This document shows, piece after piece, positions 17,254 through 25,737 of a stretch of 64,000 bases of DNA. Position 1 is the stretch's first letter; each line of letters opens with the position of its first letter. Source of the DNA: an uncultured Veillonella sp. (GTDB lineage Bacteria > Bacillota > Negativicutes > Veillonellales > Veillonellaceae); assembly GCA_900544365.1 (NCBI GenBank), contig UQVF01000004.1:1-64000 (forward strand), in the 5' to 3' direction. Below the pieces are notes generated by a model. That model was not told where the DNA came from. It saw nothing but the letters and a program-made list of their open reading frames with translations, and searched no databases. Made by a program: the position numbers and the translations under genes.

Positions 17254-18324
17254 TTATGTATCTAAATTATCTAATAGGGCTGTGAAATGTTTCACGACTC
17301 TTTTTCGTATAGATGAAGGTTCTAGAACAGTAACCATAAGACTTAGGGAAAGCACCTTTTGATAGATATCTTCTTCGTCAAAAGGGTAGTAAGTAATGGT
17401 TAAGTTATAAGTGTGATCTTGCAATTCATCTTCATCATCTATGATAGTTTCTACTAAAGTAGTTTCTTTTGTGTAGTCTGCAAATAAATGATAGGCACGT
17501 TCTAGTGCATTCTTGTCATTTGTCACCCGTAGTTGTAAGGTTTGTGCTTGCTCCTTCAATAATTGCTCTAATACAGTATATCGATTTATAATCGGGGATT
17601 CTTCTTCCGCAGTCATAATTTGAATCTCTTTCACAGGAATATAACTATATTCTCGTTCATTGCATAAGCCGATGAGATAGTACTCTTCCGTATTAGCGTA
17701 GTAGCGCAAATGACAAGGTGTAATAACAGAGACTTGTCCATCTGCTGTTGTGATTGCAATCCTATGCGTGCCTTCAATAATCGTGCGGTATACCCTGTGA
17801 ACGATGTCTAGGGTATGTGGATCCGTGAGAAATATGGTGCGTGTGGATGCAAAGTTTTCTTGTATTGTTTTAAAAGCATCGTAAAAGGGGTGCTCTTCTA
17901 TGGCTTGATGTAGCTTATCCCGTATTTGTGCAGATAGGAAGGGAAATGTACGTTCATCATGGATACATAGATATAGGGCTAGAATTTCTCGGTCCGTCAG
18001 TATATAGGGGGTAGGTAAGTGGGGAATAAAGAGAGGTTCTACTGTATTAGGAGTCTCTCCAGGCATGAAAAATAACTCGATAATTTTTGCTGCCATTTCA
18101 GAGGCACTGCCATTATCCATAGAATGTTGATAATCTTGTAGTAACCAAGCAGTGATTTCTCTAGGATCTAATTGATTATACTCAACACCTAGGTCGTCAC
18201 AATTGATTCGATCCATATAGATAAAGTGAAGCAGTTGGATGAGTCGTATGTAATAAAAGGTATAGGCCCCCACAGAGGTGTGTTCAGAGTTCATATATCG
18301 TTGAAGGAATGGATTAGGATTCAT
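17254..18324 (-). CDS. WYL-domain protein, probable transcriptional regulator
   Basis: A 356 aa protein. Residues about 190-240 (HLRYYANTEEYYLIG followed by a YIPVKEIQIM strand) match the WYL fold. The end (VLEPSSIRKRVVKHF) matches the WCX extension found after many WYL domains. The N-terminal part is helical; a helix-turn-helix is plausible but not clear. WYL proteins often bind nucleic acid or nucleotide ligands and control transcription. The gene overlaps the preceding one by 11 nt, so the pair is co-translated. The operon is divergent from the micro-ORF array at 20 kb, which makes that array a candidate target. Confidence 0.7.
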   Translation of the reverse strand: MNPNPFLQRYMNSEHTSVGAYTFYYIRLIQLLHFIYMDRINCDDLGVEYNQLDPREITAWLLQDYQHSMDNGSASEMAAKIIELFFMPGETPNTVEPLFIPHLPTPYILTDREILALYLCIHDERTFPFLSAQIRDKLHQAIEEHPFYDAFKTIQENFASTRTIFLTDPHTLDIVHRVYRTIIEGTHRIAITTADGQVSVITPCHLRYYANTEEYYLIGLCNEREYSYIPVKEIQIMTAEEESPIINRYTVLEQLLKEQAQTLQLRVTNDKNALERAYHLFADYTKETTLVETIIDDEDELQDHTYNLTITYYPFDEEDIYQKVLSLSLMVTVLEPSSIRKRVVKHFTALLDNLDT

Positions 18325-19813
18325 AATGAGATAAAATGCTCCTTACTCTAGTTAATGCAAGATCTTTTAGTTTTTGGATGTAGTCTATATTTGGCATATC
18401 TTCTGTAATTTCTTCCCCACTGGAAGTCACAAAATGGAGATAAGGTCCCAATTGATATAATAATGGTAATAAGGAGGTTGTTTCCATGTATATGACTTTT
18501 ACAAGGAATGGGTATCTATTTGCACCGTCTTGTGGGATACACTCCATGGATATCCGTTGTGTACAGAATTGATGTAGTGTACGCTGTAATTGGTTCCAAT
18601 CTTTAGCAGGGCAAGTATGAAATGCTATGTAGACAATATGAGGAGTACGAGTTTTACTCTGTTTTCGAGAAAGAGGTGTAACAGGTGACGTAGTAATGCT
18701 TTGCACAGAATCTAATGACATTGGTGACATAGGACGGTTATGCTTGCTTGTACCATATATGTACTCTCTAGAATCATAGAGAGACTCTTCTAATTGATCG
18801 ATGTAGTTGAGAGTTTTTGTAGTAGCTAGTTTTGATGTGTGTTTTGGATTACCCCGATTAATTGATGTAATCGTACACCATGTATTCATACTAGCTAAGA
18901 CGGCTAATCGTTTATCATCTAACAATGTTTTGAAAGGAGGAATTTGGCGCACTAGGATAGGAGAGGGTTGCTCAGGAGATCTCTCTAGGGGCATATCGCT
19001 TAATATATCTTCTGGAGCAGTGCCCTCTTCTAATGTAATTAACCCCAATTTGAACTGTAAATAATGAGCATAGGAAGAGATGGGGGAAATGTATTTTTGG
19101 AAGTCCAAAGCGTAGCGTAGTTCTTTTTGTTCATCCTCTGTGAGATTTGATGAAATGATCGGATTAGGTGTTAGGATATAGCCGTTTTCTAATGTAGGAT
19201 GAGAGGCTAATAGACCTAATGCATATAATGTGGAGGAGGCACTATCAAACAGCTGTGTAGTATTAATTTTGGATTCCGTTGTTTCATCTTGGGTGATTAA
19301 AATTTCTTCGTTAATAGCGTTTAAGTATCGTTTTAAATTACCTTCTTCTAAGACATCATCATCTTTTACGGTAAAACGGTCATCTTTTGCATAATAGTGT
19401 AGAGGATGTTGTAATCCATTTTGATAGACTTCAGAACTAGACTCATCATGGCATACATCCTTAGTGGCGATTAAATGATATAAGTATAGACTGCGTCGAA
19501 TGTCCGTAGGCAGCATTTTGCGCACGGTATGAGCAAAGGCTAACGGATTTAGATTATAAGGAGAATAACTAAGACCAGGTAATGTTAATAACTTGGCGCG
19601 ACCGTAGGAAAACTCATAGAGGGATTGGGGTGATAAGGCATCCATAAAAAAGTGAGCTTGTTTTGTCTTTTCTTGATAGGACGTACCTTTAAAAGGATGG
19701 AAATCTTTGTCGGCACTTTTGTAGACTCCACCTTTGGCGATTAAGTCTAAAAAACTATAAAAACGGGACTCTGTTTCATCGCTGGTGGCAAAAAAGTTTG
19801 TGTTTGCAGCCAT
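18314..19813 (-). CDS. large WYL-associated protein of unknown function
   Basis: A 499 aa protein I cannot place with certainty. The start has GAAAGGAG at good distance. The middle (about 285-375) is low-complexity and Ser/Thr/Pro-rich. The C-terminal 110 residues (IVYIAFHTCPAKDWNQ, then LLPLLYQLGPYLHFVT) resemble the WCX part of WYL proteins, so it may be a diverged partner of the overlapping WYL gene downstream. It is first in a two-gene minus-strand operon whose promoter region faces the micro-ORF array. Confidence 0.6.
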   Translation of the reverse strand: MAANTNFFATSDETESRFYSFLDLIAKGGVYKSADKDFHPFKGTSYQEKTKQAHFFMDALSPQSLYEFSYGRAKLLTLPGLSYSPYNLNPLAFAHTVRKMLPTDIRRSLYLYHLIATKDVCHDESSSEVYQNGLQHPLHYYAKDDRFTVKDDDVLEEGNLKRYLNAINEEILITQDETTESKINTTQLFDSASSTLYALGLLASHPTLENGYILTPNPIISSNLTEDEQKELRYALDFQKYISPISSYAHYLQFKLGLITLEEGTAPEDILSDMPLERSPEQPSPILVRQIPPFKTLLDDKRLAVLASMNTWCTITSINRGNPKHTSKLATTKTLNYIDQLEESLYDSREYIYGTSKHNRPMSPMSLDSVQSITTSPVTPLSRKQSKTRTPHIVYIAFHTCPAKDWNQLQRTLHQFCTQRISMECIPQDGANRYPFLVKVIYMETTSLLPLLYQLGPYLHFVTSSGEEITEDMPNIDYIQKLKDLALTRVRSILSHYES

Positions 19814-19950
19814 AAAGGCTCCTTTCTATAGGGGCATACAACTTGGTTATGCATGATATAGCATGCTTTTATCTATAGTTATAGTATCATAAAAGAAGAG
19901 GGGGAGCACATTATTTTTAATCATACTTTGAAATTCTACCTATCTATAGA

Positions 19951-20064
19951 ATTAATTATCGGGACTTTTGTAAAAGGAGGTAACCAAGTTTGAGTATAAT
20001 GTGTTCATGAGGTACGACGAAAGGAGATGAGACAATGGAATTAGAAGTGTATGTAGAGTGGTAA
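19951..20064 (+). repeat. promoter-plus-micro-ORF repeat, copy 1
   Basis: This 114 bp block recurs at 20301-20414 with 8 differences. It holds a CTTTTGTAAAAG dyad (19965-19976), an AAAAGGAGGTAACC stretch, a consensus TATAAT (19995-20000), and the ORF MELEVYVEW with its own Shine-Dalgarno site. The dyad covers the expected -35 position, so it is a likely operator. Confidence 0.75.
20035..20064 (+). CDS. micro-ORF MELEVYVEW (family A)
   Basis: Nine codons, with GAAAGGAG 8 nt before the ATG. The copy in the second repeat differs at three bases inside the ORF, of which two are silent and one is Val to Ile, so the peptide rather than the DNA appears to be conserved. It is acidic with an aromatic end. 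Function unknown. Confidence 0.6.
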   Translation: MELEVYVEW

Positions 20065-20103
20065 TATAGGGCGTTGTTAAAGGTATAAAAAGGTGGTGAT
20101 ATG

Positions 20104-20133
20104 ATGAGTTTATATTTGTTGTTAGTACTATAA
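20104..20133 (+). CDS. micro-ORF MSLYLLLVL (family B)
   Basis: A hydrophobic peptide of 9 residues (10 if the preceding in-frame ATG at 20101 is used). AAAAAGGTGGTGAT lies directly upstream, and a nearly identical ribosome site and start are found before its paralogue at 20547. It may insert in the membrane. Function unknown. Confidence 0.5.
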   Translation: MSLYLLLVL

Positions 20134-20182
20134 TAATAAACATGTAACAGTGTGAAATGTGTGTTAGAAAAGGAGAAATAGT

Positions 20183-20290
20183 ATGTTAGAAATACAATAT
20201 GTATGTGAACCCTGGTTTGTGCAAGATGAAGAAGGATATTGGGTTGAATTGTTAGATGATGAATATTGGGGAGGTATGGTAGGGGCATAA
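20183..20290 (+). CDS. 35-aa acidic, Trp-rich small protein
   Basis: ATG at 20183 follows AAAAGGAGAAATAGT, a strong ribosome site. The peptide begins MLEIQYVCEPWF, contains four Trp and many Asp/Glu residues, and ends GGMVGA. It has one Cys. It is the longest product of the array and closes the first sub-cluster. The start (Met, then alternating acidic and hydrophobic residues) resembles that of the family A peptides. I recognise no family. Confidence 0.6.
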   Translation: MLEIQYVCEPWFVQDEEGYWVELLDDEYWGGMVGA

Positions 20291-20300
20291 GCATAAGATA

Positions 20301-20414
20301 ATTAACTATCGGGACTTTTGTAAAAGGAGGTAACCTAGTTCAAGTATAATGTGTTCATGAGGTATGACGAAAGGAGATGAGACAATGGAATTAGAAGTAT
20401 ATATAGAATGGTAA
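20301..20414 (+). repeat. promoter-plus-micro-ORF repeat, copy 2
   Basis: Second copy of the 114 bp unit, exactly 350 bp after the first. TATAAT is at 20345-20350 and the CTTTTGTAAAAG dyad at 20315-20326; both are unchanged. The second sub-cluster therefore probably has its own promoter under the same control. Confidence 0.75.
20385..20414 (+). CDS. micro-ORF MELEVYIEW (family A)
   Basis: Paralogue of the ORF at 20035, with the same GAAAGGAG site and spacing. Only Val7 is changed, to Ile. Confidence 0.6.
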   Translation: MELEVYIEW

Positions 20415-20464
20415 GTGTAATAGAAGTGTAATGTATGTAGGAAAATAAGAAAGGAGTTAATACT

Positions 20465-20500
20465 ATGGATTTTGAAATAGATGTATATATAGAATGGTAA
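20465..20500 (+). CDS. micro-ORF MDFEIDVYIEW (family A)
   Basis: Eleven codons after GAAAGGAGTTAATACT. It ends in the same VYIEW as the other family A peptides but has a different, longer start, so it is a diverged third member and not part of the recent duplication. Confidence 0.6.
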   Translation: MDFEIDVYIEW

Positions 20501-20546
20501 GAATAGGTGAATGAGGTTTAGGGATGTAGATAAAGGTGGTGATAGA

Positions 20547-20573
20547 ATGAGTTTGTATGTATTATTGCTGTAA
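20547..20573 (+). CDS. micro-ORF MSLYVLLL (family B)
   Basis: Eight codons after AAAGGTGGTGATAGA. It parallels the ORF at 20104 in peptide, ribosome site and position after a family A ORF. An in-frame ATG at 20511 would give a 20-residue product, but only the start at 20547 is conserved between copies. Confidence 0.5.
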   Translation: MSLYVLLL

Positions 20574-20617
20574 TTGTGTGTAGAATATATTATAAAGTAT
20601 GGAAAAAGGAGGATATT

Positions 20618-20668
20618 ATGTATATAGACGTATTTGCTTCGGCAGAAATATATGATCCATATCAATAA
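20618..20668 (+). CDS. micro-ORF MYIDVFASAEIYDPYQ
   Basis: Sixteen codons after AAAAAGGAGGATATT, one of the best ribosome sites in the array. The N-terminal MYIDVF pattern is reminiscent of family A, but the rest is distinct. Function unknown. Confidence 0.55.
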   Translation: MYIDVFASAEIYDPYQ

Positions 20669-20696
20669 TTAAGGTGTGTAAAAAGTAGGAGATAGT

Positions 20697-20732
20697 ATGA
20701 TGATGTATAGACGGAAACGAAAGTGTAGATAG
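20697..20732 (+). CDS. micro-ORF MMMYRRKRKCR, basic
   Basis: Eleven codons (fewer if a later ATG of the ATGATGATG run is used), preceded by AGTAGGAGATAGT. Strongly basic with one Cys, in contrast to the acidic peptides upstream. Its stop codon abuts the terminator stem. It is the least certain ORF of the series, because a leader upstream of a terminator could look similar. Confidence 0.4.
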   Translation: MMMYRRKRKCR

Positions 20733-20768
20733 CTCATTACCGTAATGGCGGTAATGAGCTTTTTTTTG
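20731..20768 (+). terminator. terminator of the micro-ORF array
   Basis: A perfect 12 bp stem, AGCTCATTACCG (20731-20742) with 20749-20760, a 6 nt loop and eight T residues. It shows that the 20 kb region is a transcribed unit with a defined end. Confidence 0.9.
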
Positions 20769-20803
20769 TATAATGAAGGTAGAAGGTCAAGGAGGAGTGC
20801 ACG

Positions 20804-21400
20804 ATGAAAGAAAGTCATTTTTTTGCTCTTTTAGGGCGTATGAAATATATTCAACGTTGGAGCTTGATGCGCAATACAGAAGTAGAAAACTTACAAGGTC
20901 ATAGTTTAGAAACTGCTATGATTGCACACCAATTAGGTGTACTTCGAAATATCTATTTTGATGGTAACATAGATGTGAATCGATTAGCTGTACTGGCCAT
21001 GTATCATGATGTGAGTGAAGTATTCACAGGAGATATGCCAACGCCGGTGAAATATTTTAACCCGAAGCTACGAGCTCTTTACGGGGAAGTGGAACAATTG
21101 GCCAATGAAACTTTATGGCGTACATTACCAGAATCGGTGCAACCAGCCTATGAGGAAGCTTTAGTATCTGTGCCAGAGGAATACGAAGTACTACTAAAAG
21201 CCGCCGATACCTTGTCAGCATTTATGAAATGCGTCACAGAAAAAGCAGCTGGTAATAATGAGTTCAATGCGGCTTATGATACGATTTACGAACGATTAGT
21301 ACAGATGCAATTACCAGAGGTAGATTTATTTTTGAAAGTGTATGTGCCTAGCTTGACGAAGTCTTTAGATGAAATGAATGTATCCTTTGCAAAACGATAG
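20804..21400 (+). CDS. yfbR: 5'-deoxynucleotidase YfbR (HD domain)
   Basis: Dephosphorylates deoxynucleoside 5'-monophosphates. The 198 aa protein has the HD-domain metal ligands His33 (QGHSLE) and His68-Asp69 (YHDVSE), followed by the substrate-region motif TGDMPTPVKY typical of YfbR. CAAGGAGGAG lies before the ATG. It comes right after the array terminator and before the T-box of valS, so it is probably monocistronic. Confidence 0.88.
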   Translation: MKESHFFALLGRMKYIQRWSLMRNTEVENLQGHSLETAMIAHQLGVLRNIYFDGNIDVNRLAVLAMYHDVSEVFTGDMPTPVKYFNPKLRALYGEVEQLANETLWRTLPESVQPAYEEALVSVPEEYEVLLKAADTLSAFMKCVTEKAAGNNEFNAAYDTIYERLVQMQLPEVDLFLKVYVPSLTKSLDEMNVSFAKR

Positions 21401-21430
21401 ATAGTTTTATAGATTGATATATTGACGTTG

Positions 21431-21459
21431 TTGCATGCTTTCACGTATACTAATACTAT
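21431..21459 (+). promoter_or_regulatory. promoter of valS
   Basis: TTGCAT (21431-21436), a 17 bp spacer and TACTAT (21454-21459) lie just upstream of the T-box leader. Confidence 0.5.
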
Positions 21460-21468
21460 ATGGATAAT

Positions 21469-21691
21469 AACTAAGAAGAGGAAAAATCTTTTGAACGCAT
21501 CACAGAGAGCATTGGGTTGGTGGAACAATGTATGTAGTAGGAAGAGGGTAGCCTCGGAGTTGGCATGGTGAACTAGAGTAAGTATGCCCGCTGATCAGCG
21601 TTAACGATAATGAGTGATTGCTACGGCAATAATCTAGGTGGTACCGCGGAAGTATAGACCCTTTCGTCCTAATGGACGAGGGGTCTTTTTT
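21469..21691 (+). promoter_or_regulatory. T-box leader of valS
   Basis: The T-box sequence AGGTGGTACCGCGG is at 21636-21649. Stem I elements (an AGAGAG box, then GGTTGGTGGAAC) lie at 21503-21527, and a terminator stem with a T-run is at 21656-21691. Several GUA triplets around 21530-21540 could be the valine specifier; I cannot assign it exactly. Uncharged tRNA-Val would stabilise the antiterminator and allow valS transcription. Confidence 0.92.
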
Positions 21692-21772
21692 GTATATATG
21701 GGAGGGATATTTACCGCTTTACTGTACAAAACAGTAGTAATCTGGTGATACATCCAATACATAGGAGGACAT

Positions 21773-24433
21773 ATGAAGGAATATAAAAATTTAACAACTT
21801 ACAATCCGAAAGAGATTGAACAACAATGGTACACATATTGGGAAGAGAAAGGGTACTTTCACGAGGAAGTAGATACGAATAAAGAGCCTTTCAGTATTGT
21901 GTTACCGCCACCGAATGTAACTGGTCAATTGCACATGGGTCATGCCCTTGATAACACATTGCAAGACATTTTGATTCGTACGAAACGTATGCAAGGCTAC
22001 AATGTGTTGTGGATGCCTGGTACAGACCATGCAGGGATTGCAACGCAAGTAAAAGTAGAAGAAAATATCATGAAAACGGAAGGGAAATCTCGTCATGATT
22101 TAGGTCGTGAAGAGTTCCTAAAACGCGTATGGGAATGGAAACAAGAATATGGTAACACCATCGTAAAACAAATCCGTAGTTTAGGTGCTTCTTGTGACTG
22201 GACGAGAGAGCGTTTTACCTTAGATGAAGGTTACCATGAGGCGGTATTAAAAGTATTCGTAGAGTTATACGAAAAAGGTTTAATCTATCGTGGAGAACGC
22301 ATCACTAACTGGTGCCCTAATTGTTTGACAGCCTTATCCGATATTGAAGTAGAACACGAAGATGAAAATGGTCATTTATGGCACATCAAATATCCTGTTA
22401 TCGGCGAAGAAGATACATTCTTAACCGTAGCTACCACACGTCCTGAAACGATGTTTGGTGACGTAGCCGTAGCGGTGAACCCTAACGATGAACGCTATGC
22501 GCACTTAGTAGGTAAAGAATTGTTGCTTCCATTTGTGAACCGTCATATCCCAATCATTGCCGATGAATATGTTGATCAATCGTTCGGTACTGGTTGCGTA
22601 AAAATTACACCAGCTCATGACCCTAATGACTTTGAAATGGGACAACGCCATAACTTGGAAAGTATTGTGGTGATGAATCCAGATGGCACCATGAATGCAG
22701 GGGCAGGTCACTTTGTGAATATGCCACGTGAATTGGCTCGTAAACAAGTAGTAGCTGAATTAGAAGCACAAGGTTTATTAGAAAAAGTAGAAGACCATGG
22801 TCATAGCGTAGGTCATTGTTCTCGCTGTAATACAACGGTAGAACCTATGGTGTCGAAACAATGGTTCGTGTCTATGGAACCATTGGCAAAACCTGCGTTA
22901 GAAGTGGTGCGTGACAAATCTATTGAATTTGTACCAGAACGTTTTACTAAAACATATACCAACTGGTTAGAGTCTATTCGTGATTGGTGTATTTCTCGTC
23001 AATTATGGTGGGGTCATCGTATCCCAGCTTGGTACTGCCAAGAGTGTGGGGAAACGATCGTAACTACAGAAACATTGACAGAATGTCCACATTGCCATGG
23101 CAAGGTAGAACAAGATCCAGACGTATTAGATACTTGGTTCAGCTCTGCCTTATGGCCATTTGCTACAATGGGTTGGCCTGAGAATACTGAGGAAGTGAAA
23201 CATTGGTACCCAACTAGTGTCATGGTAACAGGATACGATATCATCTTCTTCTGGGTAGCTCGTATGATTTTCATGGGCTTAGAATTTAAAGAAGAAATTC
23301 CTTTTAAACACGTATTTATTCATGGTTTAGTACGTGATAGCCAAGGTCGTAAAATGAGTAAATCCTTGGGCAATGGTATCAATCCATTAGAAGTCATCGA
23401 AGAATATGGTGCCGATGCGTTGCGTTTTACTTTGGTAACTGGCAATACACCGGGCAACGATATGCGTTTCTACATGGAACGTGTGGAAGCAAACCGTAAC
23501 TTTGCCAACAAAATTTGGAATGCCTCTAAATTTGTATTGATGAACTTAGAAGGCTTTGATGAAAATTTCGTGCCAAGTGCAGACGATTACACATTGGCAG
23601 ATAAATGGATTCTAGAAGAATACAATAAAACGGTTACTAATATTACGAATAACCTTGATAAATTTGAATTAGGAGAAGCGGCAAGCGCTGTGTATGATTT
23701 CATTTGGAATACCTATTGCGACTGGTACATTGAATTGGCAAAACCTCGTTTATACAACAAAGAAGGTGGCCGTGACCGTCAAACAGTACAATACTTATTG
23801 GTATCTATCCTTCGTCATATGCTGGAATTATTACATCCATTCATGCCATTCGTGACAGAACATATTTGGCAACACTTGCCTCATGAAGGGGAGAGCATCA
23901 TGGTCGCTCCATGGCCGAGTACATTATCCATGGAAGGTTTCAGCTCTGCAGCGGCTCATATGAATGTAATGATGGACGGCATCAAAGGTATCCGTAACAT
24001 GCGTGCAGAAATGAATGTACCAATGGGTAAACGCTCTGAAGTTATCTTAGTGCCGGCGACAGAAGAGTTGAAAGGTATCTTAGAAACGCATGGTGATTAT
24101 TTCCATACATTAGGTTGGGCTGAAAAAGTGACGGTACTTTCACCAGAAGCACCAAAACCAGAAAATGCCACCGTAACAGTGGTGAACGGGTTAGAAGTGT
24201 ACTTGTTGTTGAAAGATTTAATTGATGCTGATAAAGAAAAAGAGCGTATTGCCAAAGAACAAGCTATAGTAGTGAAAGAAATCGCTCGTTTAGAAGGCAA
24301 ATTGAACAACCAAGGATTCTTAGCAAAAGCCCCTGAAGCGGTAGTAGCGAAAGAAAAAGAAAAATTGGAAGAGTACAAACAAAAACAACAAGCTTTGAAC
24401 GAACGTGAAGAGTTCTTAAAAACATTAGCATAA
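21773..24433 (+). CDS. valS: valyl-tRNA synthetase
   Basis: Class I synthetase of 886 aa that charges tRNA-Val. It has the HIGH-type motif HMGH (54-57), the editing CP1 insertion, KMSKS (527-531), and the C-terminal coiled coil (about 820-880) that binds tRNA in ValS. Cys pairs in CPNC, CSRC and CQEC-CPHC suggest structural zinc sites. Expression is under the T-box upstream. It is followed after 11 nt by folC, so the two are probably co-transcribed. Confidence 0.98.
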   Translation: MKEYKNLTTYNPKEIEQQWYTYWEEKGYFHEEVDTNKEPFSIVLPPPNVTGQLHMGHALDNTLQDILIRTKRMQGYNVLWMPGTDHAGIATQVKVEENIMKTEGKSRHDLGREEFLKRVWEWKQEYGNTIVKQIRSLGASCDWTRERFTLDEGYHEAVLKVFVELYEKGLIYRGERITNWCPNCLTALSDIEVEHEDENGHLWHIKYPVIGEEDTFLTVATTRPETMFGDVAVAVNPNDERYAHLVGKELLLPFVNRHIPIIADEYVDQSFGTGCVKITPAHDPNDFEMGQRHNLESIVVMNPDGTMNAGAGHFVNMPRELARKQVVAELEAQGLLEKVEDHGHSVGHCSRCNTTVEPMVSKQWFVSMEPLAKPALEVVRDKSIEFVPERFTKTYTNWLESIRDWCISRQLWWGHRIPAWYCQECGETIVTTETLTECPHCHGKVEQDPDVLDTWFSSALWPFATMGWPENTEEVKHWYPTSVMVTGYDIIFFWVARMIFMGLEFKEEIPFKHVFIHGLVRDSQGRKMSKSLGNGINPLEVIEEYGADALRFTLVTGNTPGNDMRFYMERVEANRNFANKIWNASKFVLMNLEGFDENFVPSADDYTLADKWILEEYNKTVTNITNNLDKFELGEAASAVYDFIWNTYCDWYIELAKPRLYNKEGGRDRQTVQYLLVSILRHMLELLHPFMPFVTEHIWQHLPHEGESIMVAPWPSTLSMEGFSSAAAHMNVMMDGIKGIRNMRAEMNVPMGKRSEVILVPATEELKGILETHGDYFHTLGWAEKVTVLSPEAPKPENATVTVVNGLEVYLLLKDLIDADKEKERIAKEQAIVVKEIARLEGKLNNQGFLAKAPEAVVAKEKEKLEEYKQKQQALNEREEFLKTLA

Positions 24434-24444
24434 GGAGATCCATC

Positions 24445-25737
24445 ATGAATTATACGGAAGCGATTGCCTACCTAGAAGAGGTAGCCTCCTTTGGGATTCA
24501 TCCAGGATTAGAACGGATTACGGCCTTATTAGAAGAGCTAGGAAATCCACAAAATACATATAAAACTATCCATGTAACGGGGACGAACGGGAAAGGATCC
24601 GTTTCCACCTATATTACCTATGGATTGTATATGAGCGGACTTCGTGTGGGGACATTTACGTCTCCGCACCTCCAATCCTATACGGAGCGCATGCGTGTAA
24701 ACACAGCGGACATTACAGAAGAGGCCTTTGCTGATTTGATTGAACGTGTGAGCCATGCTGTGGAAGCTGTTATGGACCGTGGCGTAGAAGCACCCACACA
24801 ATTTGAAATCTTAACAGCCGCAGCATTCTTGTTCTTCAAAGAACAAGGCGTAGACTACGCTGTTATCGAAGTGGGTTTAGGTGGATTACTAGATTCTACG
24901 AATGTAATCACTCCAGAAGTGGCAGTGATTACAAACGTGACCATTGACCATCAAGCGTACTGTGGAGATACTGTAGAGGAGATTGCCCGCCATAAAGCAG
25001 GAATTATCAAACAAGGTGTGCCTCTTGTAACGGCAGCCCAAGGAGGTGCCCTTGATGTGATTAAAGAAACGGCAAAATCCTTAGGCGTGAAATACCATGT
25101 ATTCAACGAAGATTTTACCATCGATAGTCGTAGTGCGATGGCGATGGGCCAGATGATTACCATAAAAGACAAAGCAGGTCATAAAGACATGCTCTTCACA
25201 TCTATGCATGGTATCCATCAAGCCTTGAACTTAGCTTGTGCAGCGCGGGTATTGCAAATCTTGAAAGACAAAGAACCAGCTGTGAGTGAGGAAACATATC
25301 GTGAAGGACTAGCTCGTGCTACATGGCCGGGTCGCTTTGAAACGTTTAAAGTCCATGGGCGAACCATCATTTTAGATGGAGCCCATAATGCAAGCGGGGC
25401 AGAAGCTTTTTCTATGACCTTTAATGAACGGTATCCAGAACAAGCGAAAACAGTGGTGCTATCGATTTTAGAAGATAAAGATATATCTACTATGGTCAGC
25501 TATTTAGTAGGGCAAAAGGACCGTGTGATTACGGTGCCAGCGCCAACGCCACGAGGTACTGATCCAGTGCAATTGGCGAAACAAATGCCAGTTCAAGCAG
25601 ATCCTATGGAGACCATCCAAGCAGGCTTAGACTATGCTATGAAAACAACTAAGGAAGGCGATATCATCGCTGTAGTAGGATCCTTATACATTCTTGGTGA
25701 CGTGCAACAATGGCTTGCCCAAGAAATGGGGCACTAA
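24445..25737 (+). CDS. folC: bifunctional folylpolyglutamate/dihydrofolate synthase
   Basis: Adds glutamate to dihydropteroate and to reduced folates. The 430 aa protein has the ATP-binding loop TGTNGKGSVS (45-54), the omega-loop region and a C-terminal ligase domain starting near 300 with DGAHN. It has a GGAG ribosome site. The stop codon overlaps the start of the next gene (TAATG). Its folate products serve, among others, MetF elsewhere in this window. Confidence 0.95.
   Translation: MNYTEAIAYLEEVASFGIHPGLERITALLEELGNPQNTYKTIHVTGTNGKGSVSTYITYGLYMSGLRVGTFTSPHLQSYTERMRVNTADITEEAFADLIERVSHAVEAVMDRGVEAPTQFEILTAAAFLFFKEQGVDYAVIEVGLGGLLDSTNVITPEVAVITNVTIDHQAYCGDTVEEIARHKAGIIKQGVPLVTAAQGGALDVIKETAKSLGVKYHVFNEDFTIDSRSAMAMGQMITIKDKAGHKDMLFTSMHGIHQALNLACAARVLQILKDKEPAVSEETYREGLARATWPGRFETFKVHGRTIILDGAHNASGAEAFSMTFNERYPEQAKTVVLSILEDKDISTMVSYLVGQKDRVITVPAPTPRGTDPVQLAKQMPVQADPMETIQAGLDYAMKTTKEGDIIAVVGSLYILGDVQQWLAQEMGH

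Noticed and set aside
19989..20009. AAAAGGAGGTAACC in the array repeat as a ribosome site for a further ORF (TTG at 19990)
   Set aside because: The TTG is lost in the second copy although the purine stretch is kept, so it is better explained as part of the promoter region.
20007..20030. Possible leaderless ORF MRYDERR in each array repeat
   Set aside because: It would need transcription to start exactly on its ATG. The one difference between copies is silent, but the evidence is too thin to list it as a gene.
19952..20665. Minus-strand open frames across the micro-ORF array (63 to 119 codons)
   Set aside because: They are antisense to the repeats, have low-complexity Tyr/Ser/Leu-rich composition, lack ribosome sites, and repeat only because the DNA repeats.
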